Assembly (NCBI GenBank): GCA_004835665.1
Contig: RBKR01000023.1
Span: 310,001-374,000 of the forward strand
Length of the DNA stretch: 64,000 bases
Source: Phoma sp. XZ068
Lineage: Eukaryota > Ascomycota > Dothideomycetes > Pleosporales > Didymellaceae
Direction of reading: 5' to 3'
The position numbers and the translations under genes are program-made. How positions within the stretch are numbered: the first letter of the stretch is position 1; every line of letters starts with the position of its first letter. Of the stretch, positions 46,328-57,948 are shown piece after piece. The notes below the pieces were generated by a model. It made no database searches. It saw nothing but the letters and a program-made list of their open reading frames with translations, and was not told the DNA's origin.

Positions 46328-46780
46328 CGTGTTGTGTGCTGGCAGGCGTGGTCCTGTTTACACGTCAGACTGTATCGATCATCGGAAGCGGGCGATCCGT
46401 ACCTGCGGAAGGTGTGGAGGTGCTCAAAGGAGTGTTGTGTGCCTGATGAGGCCGTGGTATGCAGGTGCAAGTGGTGGAATCAGAGCCTGTGTCTCTACAG
46501 TACGGTAGGAGTAGGTAGTGGGGGGCGTGAAGGAGGAATGGTGGGGGACTCTTTGCTGTGGAGACACTGCTCTTTCCTGCGCGTCTGTGCACGCCTCGTG
46601 GCCCACACCTCACCGGACCCTGGTCACTGACGTCCAGCACTACGAAACACCACGAACCTTCCACCGACGTGCACTTGCGGGAACCTTCACACACATGGCT
46701 TGGATGTAAACTGCAGAACACACTCCTGGTATTGCTACCCTGGAAACTGCGAAACTAGAGATGATGGACGACTCATAGAC
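46328..46780. promoter_or_regulatory. Divergent promoter region
   Basis: Lies between start codons at 46,327 (minus) and 46,781 (plus). Frames inside it on both strands are short and without motifs. Confidence 0.4.
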
Positions 46781-48034
46781 ATGACCTCACCTTTCGAGTG
46801 CCTCCCAGCCGAGCTCTTCGACATCATTGCAGCCTGCCTGGACTTGCCTGAATACCAAACACTCCGTTTGACCTCACAGCGACTTCACCTGCTGAGCCTC
46901 TCAGCCTTTGCAAAGAAGTACTTCACAAAGCTCATCATCACGCTTGGTTCGCCGTCGCTGGACCGCCTCGTGCACGTGGCGAGTCATGCCCACTTGTCCA
47001 ATCATGTCACGACACTTGAGATCAGACTGCTCAACCATCGCGACTACAAAGACCTGGTAAAGATTGCGAGAATTGGAGCTCTCACGCCGCCAAAGCGCTT
47101 TGCCAAGGTGTCCTGCGTCAGGAACCAGGACATGATGCAGGAGTCGACGCTGTACGACGATGTACTCAATAACCGGCAGACCAAGTGTATCACCGAGAGA
47201 CTCGCTCGCGGACTTGGAGAGCTTGAGAACCTGCAGAATGTACGATTTCGCACACACCAGACCGAACCGGTTGGCTGGAAAAAGATCGCAATCCCGGAAG
47301 GCGACGAGGTATTTCGCTCACGATGTCTGCGAGCCGTGCTCGATGCCGTAGTCAAGAGCGGCATCGAGCTCAAGACTTTCACCATGGGGAAAGAAAAGGG
47401 CTTCACCTTGAGCAAGTTTGCTAACGTGCCCTATCCGGCGTTGCAGTTACCAGTGGAGTACCTCCAGAGGCTGAGGCCATGTTTTGAAGGCTTGGACGCG
47501 ATGACTCTGTCAATCGTCAGTCAACACAATGGTCACCACCGATTACCGGGTTGGGAAAACGGAATGAGTCGCTTCATCTTGAGCGCACCTAACCTTAGAC
47601 ACCTAACCCTTTCTCTGGACCGGAAAGCCCAACTCTCTCAGTATGGCGCGAGGATTGTTCGCTCACTCTCAGACTCGACGCATCTCGAAAGTCTAGAAAG
47701 CTTCCATCTATGCAACACTACCGTGCACGAGTCAGACCTCGCCAAGTTTATCAAGACGCATGCTACAACCCTGCAGCGACTCAATCTTACAAACGTATGT
47801 CTGCTAACAGGCAACTGGCCGGTCCTTCTCTCCTCTTTGAAGACTGCGCAATATCTTAAAAGTGTTCGGCTTGCGAATATACAAGGGAGAGGCAGTCCGG
47901 TGCAATTCCGACACCGGGACAAGGAGCGCAGAAAGGTTACGCTGGACGTTGAAAAGGACAAACGAGTGATTGTGGATCTGCTGGATGAAATCATAGCCGC
48001 CTGTCTCGATGGCACAAGTTTGATGTATTCGTGA
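46781..48034 (+). CDS. F-box protein
   Basis: Single exon, 417 residues from MTSPFECLPAELFDIIAACL. The frame is open 27 codons further up, but the F-box begins directly after this Met (F-x-x-LP-x-E-L...I), which decides the start. The F-box covers about residues 4-45 (LPEYQTLRLTSQRLHLLS). The rest has leucine-rich-repeat-like spacing, for example ILSAPNLRHLTLSLD, HLESLESFHLCNTTV and TTLQRLNLTNVCLL. Such proteins recruit substrates to SCF ubiquitin ligases through Skp1; the target is unknown. Many paralogues occur in fungal genomes. Confidence 0.8.
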   Translation: MTSPFECLPAELFDIIAACLDLPEYQTLRLTSQRLHLLSLSAFAKKYFTKLIITLGSPSLDRLVHVASHAHLSNHVTTLEIRLLNHRDYKDLVKIARIGALTPPKRFAKVSCVRNQDMMQESTLYDDVLNNRQTKCITERLARGLGELENLQNVRFRTHQTEPVGWKKIAIPEGDEVFRSRCLRAVLDAVVKSGIELKTFTMGKEKGFTLSKFANVPYPALQLPVEYLQRLRPCFEGLDAMTLSIVSQHNGHHRLPGWENGMSRFILSAPNLRHLTLSLDRKAQLSQYGARIVRSLSDSTHLESLESFHLCNTTVHESDLAKFIKTHATTLQRLNLTNVCLLTGNWPVLLSSLKTAQYLKSVRLANIQGRGSPVQFRHRDKERRKVTLDVEKDKRVIVDLLDEIIAACLDGTSLMYS

Positions 48035-48327
48035 GAACAAGTATAGTAATTGAAGAGTCACCACTCGCGCGTTACACGTCACGAATGTTGTACTTTAGAG
48101 ACAGATATTATTTTGCAGAGGTGAAATGGCTCCTATTAGATTCTACACACATCCATATTCTCGAAACTCCGCATTAGTCGGCCTTGATCGTGCTCTACTA
48201 CCTAATTCGCCCCTCGTTGATGCTTGCGAAATCCAGAAACGCCCATGATGCAGTGCCGGATACTGTCCGTCCAGCCCGTTTTGAACAAAAAGTGTGACGC
48301 CAAGATGCATATCGTGAACTCCTGACA
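48035..48327. other. Convergent 3' regions of F-box and Prp24 genes
   Basis: No gene or repeat seen. Confidence 0.4.
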
Positions 48328-51300
48328 TTACTCCTCCATCTTGTCATTGCCACTTTCACCCTCTTTGGGACCCTTGTTGAGAATCATGTTGCGGAAATCG
48401 TTGTTACTCTTCGCCGCCTCTCCAGTCGCGGGCATCGCAGCCCTAGGAACAGCGGGTCTCGCTCCAAAGCCAGTCCTGCCTCTCGCCCTTCCACCGCCTC
48501 GTGCGGTCGGCCTTTGTACACGATTTGGTTGGACAAAGCTATTCGCCGCCTTCCACTCCCCCTTCTGTTGTCTCAGGTCTTTCACGGTACCAATGCGCAG
48601 TTTCCTGCCCTCAAAGTCCAGTCCCTGTAACGCAATCTCCGCCTTGCCTGTGCCTTCCACGGTGGTGAATTCGATAACTGCGCCGCCATGTTGGGGTTCG
48701 AGCGTGATCTTCTTGAAACCATAAGATTCGACGAGAGGCTTGATGCGTACGTCTGGCACGGTGTCGGGGAGGTTCAAGATAGCCAGAGAACGCTCGTTGA
48801 ACGGGGCAGCCTTGAAGGTGGTGCCTGAAGCTCCGCCAGACACTGTCTCAGCAGATTTGGGTGTTGTGTCCTGGGGGACCGGGCTAGCAGCGTTCTCGAG
48901 GGTAGATTTGATTTTCGGTTTCGTTTCGTTCCTGTCGTTGGCAATTTCAACGTGCAGCTCGAGACCCCAAAAATCCTTCTTATCCATCTCGGCGACTGCT
49001 GCATCGGCGCCTTCCTTGGTGTCGTAGACTACGAAGCAGAAGCCCTTGTTGTTGCCATTCTTGAGCGTAGGGAAGTTGATGCGGTCGATGTGACCAAAAT
49101 GCGCAAAGGTCTCATGGACCTCTTGCTTCTTGATCTTGAAGTTGAGATGCCAAACGTAGACTTCGCGACCTTCCGCAGTTGCACCATCCCGCTTCTTCTT
49201 AGCTTGGGGATTCGAGATCTTGACATTGAGCTTCAATCCTTCAACGTCGGTGCCGTCAAGCTGAGTTGCAGCAACCGCTTGTGCAGCATCGGCGAACTGT
49301 ACGTAGCAAAAGCGACGATGTGTGTCAAACTTGAGAGACGGAAACCTGAACCCGATAATCTCTCCAAAAGGCTCGAAGTGCTTTCGTAGATATGCTTCAT
49401 CTGCTTGCGCCGGGTAATTGGTGACGTAAAGCGTTGTACCTTCACCACGTTCTATCGAGATGTTGTGACCCTTGAAGCCTTTTGCTTCTTTGCTCAAGGC
49501 ATAATTCGCCTCTTCGGCAGCCTCGAACTCGACAATGGCTGTTATGCTATCTTGCTCTGGTTTGAGCACAAGGTTCCGGACAGTGCCAGCATCTGTAAAG
49601 AACTGTCTGATCTGGGTTTGAGTAGTTTCTGCCGGCAGCTTCTTGACAATGACAGTTGTATGCTCCCGGTCGCGCTTCGGTCCATCTTTCTGGGCGTCAG
49701 ACGGCGCCTCGCTAGCACGGAGCGGCTCTCCATTGACTGCCACCGCAGCAGGAGATACGTCCTCAGAGTCAACCTGCCGGCTCTTCTTCGCGGCAGTGTC
49801 GTGGTCAGTGCCGGTATCATCCCTCTTCCTCTTTCCAGAACCCTCGGCGAAGTAGTCATGCTGAGGTTGAGCCACAGCTGCTGCCGCTTCAGCAGCCGCC
49901 TTCTCTTTCTCAACTCGAATTGAAACAATACGCTCAGCTCGCCTCTTTTCGATTGCAGCGCTTCTAACCTTCAAGACGTTTTCATGTTGCTCACAATGGT
50001 TCATGTACATTTCCATGATCGGTTCTGGAAAGTCGATTGTCTGGAGACGTTCCATGGCGCGTTCTAGAACAGCAGTCGCTCGAGTTGGCGTGAGCAGTTG
50101 CTGTCCTGCATTGTGCTCGGTCCGCATTGCGTGCTGTGACCAAAAGACCATTTCGAAGATGTACCATCGGTACCAAAAGTCGTACGAGTCAGCCTGGCGC
50201 TTGATAAGAGACTCCCAGATGTTTCGGGCCTCATCAACGTTTCCGCGCTGAAGCCAATACTTCATATGGATGCGCTCGAGACGGTATTTCGAGTCGCCTG
50301 CCCAGTCTCGTCCATGCTTCTTCATGCCAACCTCTCGTACAAATTCCAACGCGGAGCGAATACCGACTTCGGCAATATCGGCGTCGTCGTCCGTAGCCTT
50401 GGGATCGTCGAAAGCTCGTCGTCGCAGATATCCACACCAGGCAATCTGAACCTTGATGATTTCTTCCAGGTCAGAATGCTCCAGCAGTCCGGTTCCGGTG
50501 GCAGTATGTTTGACGTGCTCGATCTCCGCAAAAGCCTTGTTCTCGACTTCTAGCGTTAGTATACGATGTGACCAGAGCGATCCTGACCAAGGGCAATGTC
50601 GTGTAGCGCGCTCTAGCACATTCAGCAAATCGACTGATCGGTCTTTTTGCCAAATGAGGAACTCGACATGATCTTCCCATAGTGAGGGGTCGACTGGGAA
50701 GCGTAGTGTAGCGCGTTCGTACAACGCATTGACTAGCGGGAAACTGTACACGCCCATAGTCCTCTTCTCCCACTTCAGGTAGCGGGTGATGGCATGGTAC
50801 TCTGCATTCTGATCGCCCTGTTGTTTCGCTTGAAGGACCTTGAACTCATAGTCCTCGCGATTGGCGCATTGCTGTATGATATGAGTGTTCTTTTGCGTGA
50901 CTTGCTCATTGACCTGTTCAGGATCACCGAGGTTGTAGCGCTGGATGAAGGAGATGTATCTCGATCGCGTGTGTGACCATGTGGCGTGTGGCAAGCCCAA
51001 TCGTTCGTTGTAAATGGATGCAATCGTCGTCACTTTTTCCTGGCTCAGGCCGGTACGTTCGAGGTCCTCTTCCAGAACCTGCAGGTAGCGATCCCAAACC
51101 AGATTACTCTCTTGCAAATTGTACTTGACTCTCTCAGCACCTTGCTGTAGGGCTTCCAGTAGCAATTGGGGCTTAAAGAGCTCACGGCCAATGAGTCTGT
51201 CCTCCTCGGACCACTCCTCGGGTGGTATCTGTTCCCAAGAGCAGGCGACAAGATAGCTAACGTATTCACCGTAGGCAGCCCAAAGTTTTGCACTGTAAGG

Positions 51301-52387
51301 CTCCTCGTGTGTGGCTTGTTTGTGTAATTCTAGTACACCCATGCGCTCTTCTGTATCTCTTGCCAATATCTTCTCGTCATTGAGACGATAATGCCACAGA
51401 GTTTCCCCGAGTGGGTACTTGTCGGACATGACTCGGTATGCATCGCGCAGAATGTGGATCAGCTCGTAATCGTGCGGACTCGAGTCAATTGACTCGAGAT
51501 GGTTCTGGAATCCCTGGTGAAGTGTTGTAACCAAGGCAAGATGACTGTAATAGTTGAAAGGGTTCTCTGTGAGATCGCGGTCCAATTGATCCAGATAGTC
51601 GATGTGTTGCTGGTCTAACGATTTCGTCGCAAAGCTGCGTGGCCTGGGCGAGTGATCCGACATGGGGGCGCTGGTTACAGAGTCGCCTGAGAGGTGTTGC
51701 CCGAGGTGTTGTAATCTGTGATTTGGTTAGCAACTGCTGGTCGATGTTTCAATGCCAAGACTTGAAATAGGCAGCGACAACGCCCATGATATGCAACAAC
51801 AGATGACAAAGAGCTTTCACTGCATGAAGCATTCGTCTGCTTGCTTTCAGAGAGAAATTTTCACAGAGCACGCGACATGACAGAAATGCTCGTCACGGTC
51901 TCCCTGTGATGTGCCGTCATGGTGAAAGACAAAGATTGGACTCGTGATTCACTTACGTTACTGGGCGTTGGTGGCCGAGTGAGTTCTGTCGCGCAGCTTG
52001 CTGCTGCTGTTGCATGCTCGCAAGATCTGCCAATGCATCCATGCCTGGTGTGGAGGCTTGCCGATACAGATGGGACGGGGGTGTCATGCGCGCATCGTGA
52101 GGCGAGCCCAGCGGCTGTGGAGTGGTTGTGGCACTGTGGACTGCTCTTGAGCCGTTGGCGAGATGGCCATAGCCGGGCGAGGGGTGCTTCTGGTGTGCGA
52201 GGTGCACCTGCGGTGACGATGTGATCTGCTGGCTCAACCCAGAGGGTGTTCTCGAGGGCATCTGCTGGCGGACAGCGCGCTTGCCGGGCGAATGCGCTGC
52301 CAGCATGGACGGCGATGCATGGGCAGGCGGTGGGGGAGGCGTTTCGGCGGGCGAGTCTGACGGCGACAGCAGCGAGTTGATGTCCAT
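48328..52387 (-). CDS. PRP24: U4/U6 snRNP recycling factor Prp24/SART3
   Basis: Exon 1 (52,387-51,957) encodes a Pro/Gln-rich N-terminus (MDINSLLSPSDSPAETPPPP) and joins across a 241-nt GT-AG intron with a GCTAACC branch site to exon 2 (51,715-48,328); total 1,272 residues, divisible by three. If read only from the ATG at 51,663 the protein would be 1,111 residues. HAT helical repeats fill about residues 180-770, followed by a basic linker with a KRKRDD-type nuclear signal and four RRM-like domains (RNP motifs such as TTVIVKKLPAET, TLYVTNYP, REVYVWHLNF and KGFCFVVYD). The C-terminal SNNDFRNMILNKG matches the Lsm-interaction motif shared by Prp24 and SART3. It re-anneals U4 and U6 snRNAs in the nucleus. 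Confidence 0.92.
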
Positions 52388-53128
52388 TGCGACCGTGTCT
52401 GGCGGCTTTCCAGCTCTTGCGTTTTGCGATTACAAGGGGATCGAAACAACAACCAAGTTGCTTTTGCGATGCACAGCTCTTGACACACGCGCCGGGCCTG
52501 TTACTGGTTGGCAGTCAATCAAGTACGGGCGCAAGTGCTGCAGGGACTATGGGGTCTCGAGGTCCGGGTAACGAGCGGCATGGAACGACAACTGGACGGG
52601 CCGTCGCAGCGAAGGGCTCGAGATGGCAGGGCGCAGAGGAACGAGCGTGCGGCTGGTCGCAGTGCGTTGCGCCGGCGTCGCAGGTGGTTGGAGGGGGATC
52701 CAGCGGTGCACGACAGCGTACGGTGCCGTCGAAAAGGTTCAACAACGAAAGCTTGGGCGCGGAGATAATCAGCTAATGACGGCAGAGCGCGCCAGCCGAA
52801 GCGATGTCCTGCGGGCGGCGGGAGATGGGACGGCCGAATGGCGATGGCGCGGGCGAGGGCTCACGATGCTGCAGCGGTGATGGCACAAGACGAGTGAATC
52901 CAAGGCGCGCGGCAGACACGACTCAACTGTTCCCTGTCGCGACAAGATGATCATTGCCGCACTTTCGCGATCAAGATGTGCAACACGAGAGCAGCGGTCA
53001 CGTGAGGGCGAGCGCGCAGGGCCCGTCGCGGTGCGGCAAGTTCCGCTGAATTTCTCGGACGTGGCTGCAGGCCATCTCGACGTCGTCCATCGCCATCACC
53101 GCCGCGCAATTGGGGGTTGAGCATCACA
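52388..53128. promoter_or_regulatory. Divergent promoter between PRP24 and MRPL22
   Basis: 741 bp, GC-rich. Overlapping short frames on both strands have no recognisable motif. Confidence 0.4.
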
Positions 53129-54413
53129 ATGAGCGCACGGATACCCTCACGGCGGCTGGGGCAGTCTGGTGAGTCTTGATGCGCCCGTCCAGACGAGCGT
53201 TGCGCGCCACGGCCGTCTCTACCGGCCTTGACCTCGCGCCTCGTCGTTGGCCGCAGCCGTGTCCAGCAGCTAACAGCGACCAGCCCTCGCCTTCCGCCCT
53301 CGATCCGCACAGTGGACCACCCTGCCCACCATCGCACAGCGCAATGCCTCGACCAAGCCGCCGGCCGACGCCGACCTGTCGAACCCGCTGCTGGAGACGT
53401 ACCTGCAGCGCCAGGAGGCCGAGCGCGCCGTCGCCGAGGCAGCCCAGCCTGAGCAGGAGGGACAGCCGCAGAAGAAGCCGTCCACCACCCTCCGCGACGG
53501 CGGCTCGTACACGGTCCCCTCGCCCCTGTTCAACCCCGAGCGCCTGATCCCCGGCTACCGCAAAGACGCGCCCCTGGCCGAGACGGCCGCCCTGAAGGCA
53601 CAGGCGGAGCAGAGGAGACTGGCAGTAGAGCGCGAGGAAGAGAAGAGGCTGCTCGGCACCAACATCGACCCCGCGCCCGCCGCCCGCCGCAGCCTCGAGC
53701 GCAAGCTGGTCATCAAGGGCGTCACCAAGTACGGTCGCATGACCAAGGCCGCAAAGATCGCCCGCACCGAGCGCTCGTCATTGTACAAGTCGCAGTTCCT
53801 CCCCACCTCGGTCAAGAAGGTGACCAAGATCTTGAACCAGATCCAGGGCAAGACCGTCTCCGAAGCTCTCGTCCAGCTGCGCTTCTCGCCAAAGAAGGTC
53901 GCCCGAGACATCTACAAGGGTCTGATCATCGCCCAGGACGAGGCGATTGCGGCCCGCGGTATGGGCTTGGGTGACAAGAATGCGCTGAAGAGGTGGATCG
54001 AGCAAAGGAACGAGGTTGCCTCCACATTAGCCAACTTGGATGAAAAGACTCCCAAGACAAAGGGTGTAAATCAGGTCATCGAGCTGAAGGACGGAAAGAA
54101 GAAGGTGGTCAAGGATGCGACCGAGATCTACATCGACCAGGCGTGGTGTGGAAAGGGCGAGAGCTGGAAGACCCCTGAGTTCAGGGCCAGAGGCAGGGTG
54201 AACATGTTGACACACAGGACGACCAGTACGTTCCTCTTCCTGCATGTCTGAGCGCAGACGCTGACTATTCTAGGCTTTTCCTTCCTCCTCAAGGAAGAGA
54301 AGACACGGATGCGCATCTCGGAGGAGATCAAGAAAAAGCGCGACAACCGCAAGCTCTGGGTCGCTCTGCCCGATCGACCAGTCACAGCGCAGCGTCAGTA
54401 CTGCCTGTGGTAA
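53129..54413 (+). CDS. MRPL22: Mitochondrial large-subunit ribosomal protein uL22m
   Basis: Three exons (53,129-53,168; 53,284-54,226; 54,275-54,413) give 373 residues, divisible by three; introns of 115 and 48 nt, the first with a CTAAC branch site 8 bp before its AG. The N-terminus MSARIPSRRLGQSALAFRPR is basic and amphipathic, a mitochondrial presequence. The uL22 domain lies at about residues 190-330, with VTKILNQIQGKTVSEALVQL and RFSPKKVARDIYKGLIIAQD as hallmarks, followed by a fungal extension with YIDQAWCGKG and RISEEIKKKRDNRKLW. It lines the exit tunnel of the mitoribosome. Confidence 0.9.
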
Positions 54414-54771
54414 TTGTAGGATTTGCCTGTACAACATAGGGAGAGATGTGTGAATAAGCATAGAACAGCATGAGCTCACGGGCTTGTATAACATCAACCA
54501 CTTGAACTACCACATAAAGGCCCGAATCAGTACTCTGCAGAGGCAGAATCTCGCTGGAGTACGTAACACGCATGTCGCTATCGCTGATCACTTCCGCAAC
54601 ATGAAGCTTGAGGCGTACCACTGCTTACATCACGTGTCATCACAGCCTCATCAGCCTCTCTTGCCTATATATACGACCTTCAATAGCAACCCAAACATAC
54701 AACAAGACTCTGGAACGCCTAACCAATTCAGAATATATCTTCATTCATAAAAATCTACACAGCATCCCGCA
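54414..54771. other. Intergenic with TATA box
   Basis: A TATATATA run at 54,666-54,673 lies about 100 bp upstream of the ATG at 54,772; no gene seen otherwise. Confidence 0.45.
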
Positions 54772-55307
54772 ATGTCCCGCGCCTCTCAAATCGCGCGTTT
54801 CCTCCTTATTGCCCACGGGCTCCTCAACATAGTGCAAGGCATATACAGTATCAGGAATCCACAAGCCTGGGTAGCTCTCGCGGGCTCCTCTTTTCGTGGG
54901 ACACCACCCCAAGCGGTGCAGGCCATCGGTACGATCATTCTCTTATCGTCAATAGCGATCTGCACGACTAAATTATCCACCACCTACTTCAGGAGTGCAG
55001 AAGCAATTCATTTTGCCCTCGTGTTGTAGCATCCTCACAATGAAGGAATGAGTATCCCGTAGTGCGGCTACACTGACACTGCGCAGGTCTCGGTGCTCTA
55101 GGCGTGGGATGGTACCAGTTCGTTTTCGCGTGCCAGGACAATCAGGCACTGTTTGCAGCTACCATACCGCTCCGCATTGTCTATGCCGCTATTCTTGCAA
55201 GATGGGGAGATAACAAGGTGGTTATGTATGAGCTTGCTGTTTGGGGTCTGGCCATGGTGGCTGCCTATCCTGAACTTCTCCCCGGTGGCCGTAGACGCAG
55301 GCCCTAA
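54772..55307 (+). CDS. Small membrane protein, possibly frameshifted
   Basis: The first part (54,772-55,029) encodes 85 residues starting MSRASQIARFLLIAHGLLNI with helices at about 8-28 and 48-65. A second segment (about 55,087-55,307) reads LGALGVGWYQFVFACQDNQA, then IPLRIVYAAILARWGDNKVV and a helix WGLAMVAAYPELLPG. Together they would form a four-helix membrane protein. A GT-AG intron between them is likely (acceptor CGCAG at 55,082-55,086), but none of the donors near 55,020-55,030 keeps the frame, so there may be a small indel or a donor I missed. Not assigned to a family. Confidence 0.45.
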
Positions 55308-55682
55308 AATTCATCCGGGGATGCTGGTGGAGGTTACTAGATGTCGAGAGCAAAGTATGAGCTGTAGTGCTGATGAAAGGTACCCTGACTGCTGAAGCAA
55401 TGGTTTCACGTCATCAAAGGGGAATCAGGACCGAGACTTTTTGAAGACAAAGCGAACCTCATGTGGCACATCTTACCAGCAGACACAGAGTGGAACTTTG
55501 GCACAACAACATTGTTTAGTGAATTAATCTACAACGTCAGCGCGATAGATTAAAGTCGCTCTCCTGATGTTCTTCCAACCAAACCGTCACTATCAACTCC
55601 CTACCATTTACACTAACACAAACATACCGTTTCTATCACGCACTTACTAAAACTGCAGTTGGATCAGACTCACCTCACAAAC
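55308..55682. other. Intergenic
   Basis: No gene or repeat seen. Confidence 0.35.
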
Positions 55683-55967
55683 ATGTCTTTCATCTCTATG
55701 GCCATAGCCGCCGCACTTACTCCCAAGCGGGCCAGCCCGCAACCCAAGAAAGAAACGGCCGAGGAGGTAGCCGCTGACATTGAAAGGAAGCAACTCGCAC
55801 GGAGAGCTCGCGATGACGCGTACTGGGAGTTTGTCGAAATAGAAATTGCTCGGCTGGAAGAGAAGAAACGGCGAAGAGCAAAGGAGCGCTTGGAAAATAA
55901 GGAGTCTCTAGAAACACAAAAGTGTACTGGTGGAGAGAAGGGACCCTCGAGTAAGGCTGCTGAGTGA
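55683..55967 (+). CDS. Small charged helical protein, unknown
   Basis: 94 residues from MSFISMAIAAALTPKRASPQ. After the first dozen hydrophobic residues the chain is Lys/Arg/Glu-rich with helical, coiled-coil-like character (ETAEEVAADIERKQLARRAR, EIEIARLEEKKRRRAKERLE). An 8-codon in-frame extension upstream exists. No family recognised; it could be a genuine small gene or a long chance frame. Confidence 0.4.
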   Translation: MSFISMAIAAALTPKRASPQPKKETAEEVAADIERKQLARRARDDAYWEFVEIEIARLEEKKRRRAKERLENKESLETQKCTGGEKGPSSKAAE

Positions 55968-56244
55968 CCGTTTCGTTAGTTGTGGGCAATGTGAATATTT
56001 TTGAAATCAGGCCAAGGTCTTCTACATAGCCCTCTAGCACATTTCACTCTGGAAAAGTGTCACACGAAATCGGACAATGCCCTTGAGATTGCGTAGGACC
56101 ACGCTGTGGGATTGAGAAAACGACTTCTCTTTGCAATCAAGTTCATGGTGGTATTATAAATTCGCCCAAGTACCTACAATTCGTCACAATGTTGCGGTAG
56201 ATCGACGATCTAGTCAGCACGGAGATAAAATCCACAGCATGTAT

Positions 56245-57146
56245 CTACTCCTCTTCTAACTCACTCTCCAACTCTTTTCGGCGACGTGCAATTACATCTT
56301 CTTGCCCTGGACCCCGTCGCAACAGAGCCCATTCCTCTCCTGCGATCACGTTTGCCAACTCGACTAATCCATCCGGTGTAAACTTCTCGCACCGTATGTA
56401 ATATGTAAAGGTATTCGCAAAGGCCACCAAGAGAACATCATCCTGGGTTTGCGCAGTCTGGACGATGACATTCCTTTAATCGAGGTTCTGCTCTTGCTTG
56501 ATTTTGTTTTGAAGATACGCCTCCTCAATATGACGTACGTATGGTCCCATCCCAAGCTCAGTGGCCGTCATTCTCAGTTCTAAGGCCTTGTGCCATGACT
56601 CCATAGTGTCAGCGATGCAAAGATCTTCAACTTCGGCGTTGGTACAGAGCCTCTTCAACCATCCTGTAATCCGACGAACAGCCCACATTTTTAGATTTGG
56701 TGATCTGATTGTACGCTTATTCAACGCTGGTTTGGGGTGAAATTTGACTGATAGTGAGGAGAAGTAGCGAGGAAGGGAGGTTTGGGTATGGATATGTTAT
56801 GTCTTCCGTCCGGAGAACGTATACGTAGCATCACAGTCTCGGATGGCGCAAGATCGTCGCGATATTCTGCTGGCCACTGGCGAATGTCAGGGCCAAATAT
56901 AGTAGTGGAGTTGTTGATCTTGCCATCTATTGATGGATTATGATCGGTGTGATATACAGGGAGGAAATAGCCTATAGTCTCGGGTTTGCCGTCGTTTACG
57001 GAATGTGTCTCTGATCCAGGGCCCTTGAAAGCTCCAACAGGGACATATTCTGTCGCATCGTCGTGGAGGCCGTCAGTGGGCTGCGGTTGGACAGACTCAC
57101 CCCCTGGGACATGATTATTAGCTTTATACTTCCCCTCAAGCTTCAT
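56245..57146 (-). pseudogene. Unknown protein gene with a probable premature TAA
   Basis: Exon 1 (57,146-56,825) starts MKLEGKYKANNHVPGGESVQ and joins across a 77-nt GT-AG intron to exon 2 from 56,747 (KFHPKPALNKRTIRSPNLKM). The frame stops at a TAA (56,478-56,476) after EQNLD, giving 197 residues. It then remains open for 76 more codons in the same frame (RNVIVQTAQTQDDVLLVAFA ... RRRKELESELEEE). The stop is explained by CAA to TAA, a CpA-to-TpA change. Either a real shortened protein or a nonsense-broken gene. No domain recognised; a Trp/Arg-rich middle (WAVRRITGWLKRLC) is the most distinctive part. Confidence 0.5.
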
Positions 57147-57948
57147 GGTGCGTAAGACATGATGGATTTAGGTACGGTATTGATGTACTAGACCTGCTAG
57201 CAAGAAAAGAGAGTATATGGGAGGATACAGTAGAGGGTGGTAAAGGTGGAGAGATACTGTTAGAGATCAGTATATACACAAGGGCACCAAGAGGCAACAG
57301 CACGGTCGACGTGAAAGCCTCTTGACAGCTCAAAATGAATACTCATTTTAGGGCGGGCCTGAGTGTTGAAGGACAAGTCGCTCGTGGCGAGGGCTGGACG
57401 AAATGACTTTTCAGTAACGTTCGTGGGTGTGGGCTGACAGGAGCATACTGGCGATAATTGTAGCAGATGTGCGTAACGACACCTAGAGATTACGTTCATG
57501 CCACTGACATGGTGAGACTTGTTAACATAAGATCGAGAGGTAGCTGGAAAGTAGCTCGTCATATTCCAGCGGGAAGGCAGTCATCGCGCAGGCATGATGC
57601 ATTGACGACTGAGCCAAGTACAAAGAATGTCTTAAGACAAGCCCGCTCCTGCAATACCTTTGGCACCGACATGAGAGACCTCATATGGGTACGAAGGTTT
57701 GTCACCATCGCAATCATTAAAAAATTCAAGCAACAAAAGGCAAGGATATGTTTGGCAGCGACAGAGAGACCTACCTTTCTAGAATGTCTTCCAGCATACC
57801 AGTTCAAGCACGAAACCCTTGGTAATGAGCTGTCCTGAGGTAAAATTAAGGTTAATTTGCTCCTAGGAAAAGTAACAAGGTCATATCGTGGTATCATGTG
57901 TCCTCATCCCCCTCCACCCCTCCACCCCTCCCCTCCTCTCCCGACGAT
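57147..57948. other. About 800 bp without a supported gene
   Basis: Opposite-strand frames at 57,467-57,838 (plus) and 57,559-57,897 (minus) overlap each other and carry no motif. Confidence 0.35.

Noticed and set aside
51953..52387. Separate 144-residue Pro-rich gene
   Set aside because: A strong donor and in-phase acceptor join it to the Prp24 frame.
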